A stretch of 6,251 bases of DNA. It comes from Bacillota bacterium (GTDB taxonomy: Bacteria; Bacillota; Clostridia; Oscillospirales; Ruminococcaceae). The translations under genes were made by a program, and so were the position numbers. The stretch lies in NCBI GenBank assembly GCA_023396215.1, contig JAEWWW010000011.1, forward strand, positions 1 through 6,251, in the 5' to 3' direction. This document shows, piece after piece, positions 4,848 through 6,251 of this stretch. The notes below the pieces were generated by a model. It saw only the letters and a list, made by a program, of their open reading frames with translations. It was not told the origin of the DNA and made no database searches. Every line of letters starts with the position of its first letter. Position 1 is the first letter of the stretch.

Positions 4848-6044
4848 TTGCTGACAAGTCTTGCGCTGATGTTTCTTTGTGGGTTGTTCCTCGGTTGGGT
4901 GTTTCAAAAGCTGAGGCTGCCCAGCCTGCTGGGGATGCTGATTACCGGCATGCTGCTGGGCCCCTTTGCCCTGAACCTGCTGGATGAATCCATCCTTGCC
5001 ATTGCGGCCGATTTGCGCCAACTCGCCCTTATCATCATCCTGACCCGCGCCGGGTTGTCGCTGGATATCGGCGACCTGAAACGGGTGGGCCGCCCCGCCA
5101 TCCTAATGTGTTTTGTTCCGGCCTGCTTCGAGATGCTGGGGATGGTGCTGATTGCCCCCCGGCTGCTGGGCATCACTGTTTTAGAAGCGGCCATTATGGG
5201 TGCTGTGGTGGCGGCGGTTTCTCCGGCGGTTGTGGTGCCCAAAATGCTGCACCTGATGGAGAAAGGGTATGGCGTCGACAAAAGCATCCCCCAGATGATT
5301 ATGGCGGGGGCTTCGGTGGACGATGTGTTTGTCATCGTCTTTTTTACCGCCTTTACCGGCATGGCTCAGGGCAGCGCCACCGCTCTGCCGCTGAACTTTG
5401 TACAGATACCGGTGTCCATTGCATCCGGCCTTATGGGCGGTCTGCTGGTGGGGGTGCTGCTGGCCTGGCTTTTTCAGCGGATACACCTGCGGGATTCCGC
5501 CAAGGTGATCATCCTGCTGAGCATCTCCTTTTTGCTGATTGCCGCCGGGCAGGCCGTTGGTAAAAGCTTTCCTTTCTCCGGGCTTTTGGCGGTGATGAGC
5601 ATGGGCGCGGCCCTCAGAAAGCAGCGACAGGAGGTGGCCGTCCGGCTGTCGGCCAAGTTTTCAAAGCTGTGGGTGGCGGCGGAGGTGCTGCTGTTTGTGC
5701 TGGTGGGCGCGGCCCTCGACCTCGGCTACGCACTGTCCGCGGGCATTGCCGCCCTGCTGGTCATCCTCGGGGCTCTGCTGTTTCGGATGACTGGGGTTTG
5801 GGTCTGCATGCTCAGAACACAGCTAACCCAAAAGGAAAGGGTATTCTGTATGCTGGCCTACTGCCCCAAGGCCACTGTGCAGGCGGCCATCGGCTCGTTG
5901 CCGCTGGCTATGGGGCTTTCCTGCGGCCCCATTGTGCTGACCATCGCGGTGCTTGCCATCCTGCTGACCGCCCCCCTTGGCGCGCTGGCCATCGAGGCCA
6001 CCCACAAAAAGCTGCTGCACCGCGGCGCGGCCCCCAGCCCATAA
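4848..6044 (+). CDS. Monovalent cation:proton antiporter (CPA family), fluoride-riboswitch controlled
   Basis: A 398-residue, almost wholly hydrophobic membrane protein of the Na+/H+ exchanger fold, about 11-12 helices by eye. The N-terminus (MLTSLALMFLCGLFLGWVFQ) leads into LRLPSLLGMLITGMLLGPFAL, typical of the CPA superfamily. SPAVVVPKM in the middle, ASVDDVFVIVFF with the paired acidic residues D158-D159 (the likely ion-binding site) and CPKATVQAAIGSLPLAMG near the C-terminus complete the pattern. There is no C-terminal regulatory (TrkA or CBS) domain, unlike many KefB-type members. The start is TTG 4848, set by the strong SD. The gene stands alone behind its own promoter and a fluoride riboswitch, so its role is probably fluoride or acid/ion stress relief, for instance restoring ion and proton balance when HF enters the cell. 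Whether it moves Na+, K+ or something fluoride-related is not decidable from sequence. Confidence 0.93.
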   Translation: MLTSLALMFLCGLFLGWVFQKLRLPSLLGMLITGMLLGPFALNLLDESILAIAADLRQLALIIILTRAGLSLDIGDLKRVGRPAILMCFVPACFEMLGMVLIAPRLLGITVLEAAIMGAVVAAVSPAVVVPKMLHLMEKGYGVDKSIPQMIMAGASVDDVFVIVFFTAFTGMAQGSATALPLNFVQIPVSIASGLMGGLLVGVLLAWLFQRIHLRDSAKVIILLSISFLLIAAGQAVGKSFPFSGLLAVMSMGAALRKQRQEVAVRLSAKFSKLWVAAEVLLFVLVGAALDLGYALSAGIAALLVILGALLFRMTGVWVCMLRTQLTQKERVFCMLAYCPKATVQAAIGSLPLAMGLSCGPIVLTIAVLAILLTAPLGALAIEATHKKLLHRGAAPSP

Positions 6045-6143
6045 ACCGATGCGGCAGAGGCAGGGCAACAGACGGAATAAAGCATCCGGCCCTGCCCACC
6101 CCCCGGCCCCATGCGGTTGAAAACCGTGCCTGAGGGCAAAAGT

Positions 6144-6188
6144 AAAAAAGACAGCCGCCCCGCAAAGCTCGCGGGGCGGCTGTTTTTT
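6144..6188. terminator. Strong terminator, bidirectional in form, after the antiporter gene
   Basis: A perfect 13-bp stem ACAGCCGCCCCGC (6151-6163) with GCGGGGCGGCTGT (6171-6183), a 7-base loop, and T6 at 6183-6188 on the + strand. A six-A run before the stem (6144-6149) gives the same arrangement on the minus strand. It ends the antiporter transcript and could also stop a convergent gene beyond the right edge. Confidence 0.92.
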
Positions 6189-6251
6189 GGCGCAAAGGGG
6201 CAGAGCGGCAGCCTTACCGGCCGCGCGGGCCATCCGGGCAAACCCCCTCGA

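Noticed and set aside
6214..6249. Possible C-terminal end of a convergent minus-strand gene (stop at 6214-6216)
   Set aside because: Only about 11 codons are in the window and they match nothing. The bidirectional terminator makes a convergent gene plausible, but this frame cannot be supported.
1..6251. CRISPR arrays, tRNA or rRNA genes, phage or defence genes
   Set aside because: No regularly spaced repeats, no tRNA-like cloverleaf and no rRNA stretches were seen on either strand. The window is metabolic and stress-response content.

Overview
The window reads as GC-rich chromosomal DNA from an anaerobic Firmicute, probably a Clostridia / Oscillospiraceae-type gut bacterium. This is inferred from consistent strong Shine-Dalgarno sequences, a mix of ATG, GTG and TTG starts, a canonical sigma-A promoter, intrinsic terminators, and a gene set (FdrA, a small FdrA-associated protein, a DUF1116 protein and carbamate kinase) that I associate with such organisms. 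All recognisable genes are on the + strand. The taxonomy is inference.

Left block (1-4331): a co-oriented string of genes that ends in an intrinsic terminator. It holds the C-terminal remnant of FdrA (about 146-427), a 59-aa FdrA-associated small protein (462-641), a DUF1116 / YlbE-YahG-type protein (680-1927), a dicarboxylate/amino acid:cation symporter (2004-3245) and carbamate kinase (3331-4257). FdrA and DUF1116 proteins are the core of the oxamate (oxalurate) transcarbamoylase encoded by fdrA-ylbE-ylbF (allFGH) in E. coli allantoin catabolism. That enzyme yields carbamoyl phosphate, from which carbamate kinase makes ATP. The likely theme is therefore uptake of a small carboxylate or ureide, phosphorolytic release of carbamoyl phosphate, and substrate-level ATP formation. 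The symporter lacks the TM8 aspartate that holds the amino group in glutamate/aspartate transporters, which fits a substrate with no alpha-amino group. No AllH (DUF2877) gene is in view, and the sequence before about position 127-150 does not look like FdrA, so fdrA is truncated or rearranged there.

Middle (4258-4847): the terminator of the left block, then about 300 bases with no supportable gene but two GC-rich hairpins. Next come a strong promoter (4637-4665) and a fluoride riboswitch (crcB motif). The riboswitch 3' strand can refold into an intrinsic terminator, giving a fluoride-on transcription switch.

Right block (4848-6251): one monovalent cation:proton antiporter under riboswitch control, closed by a strong terminator that works in both orientations on paper. 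The antiporter is an independent fluoride-stress unit, unrelated to the carbamoyl phosphate operon beside it. The last about 60 bases hold no supportable feature.
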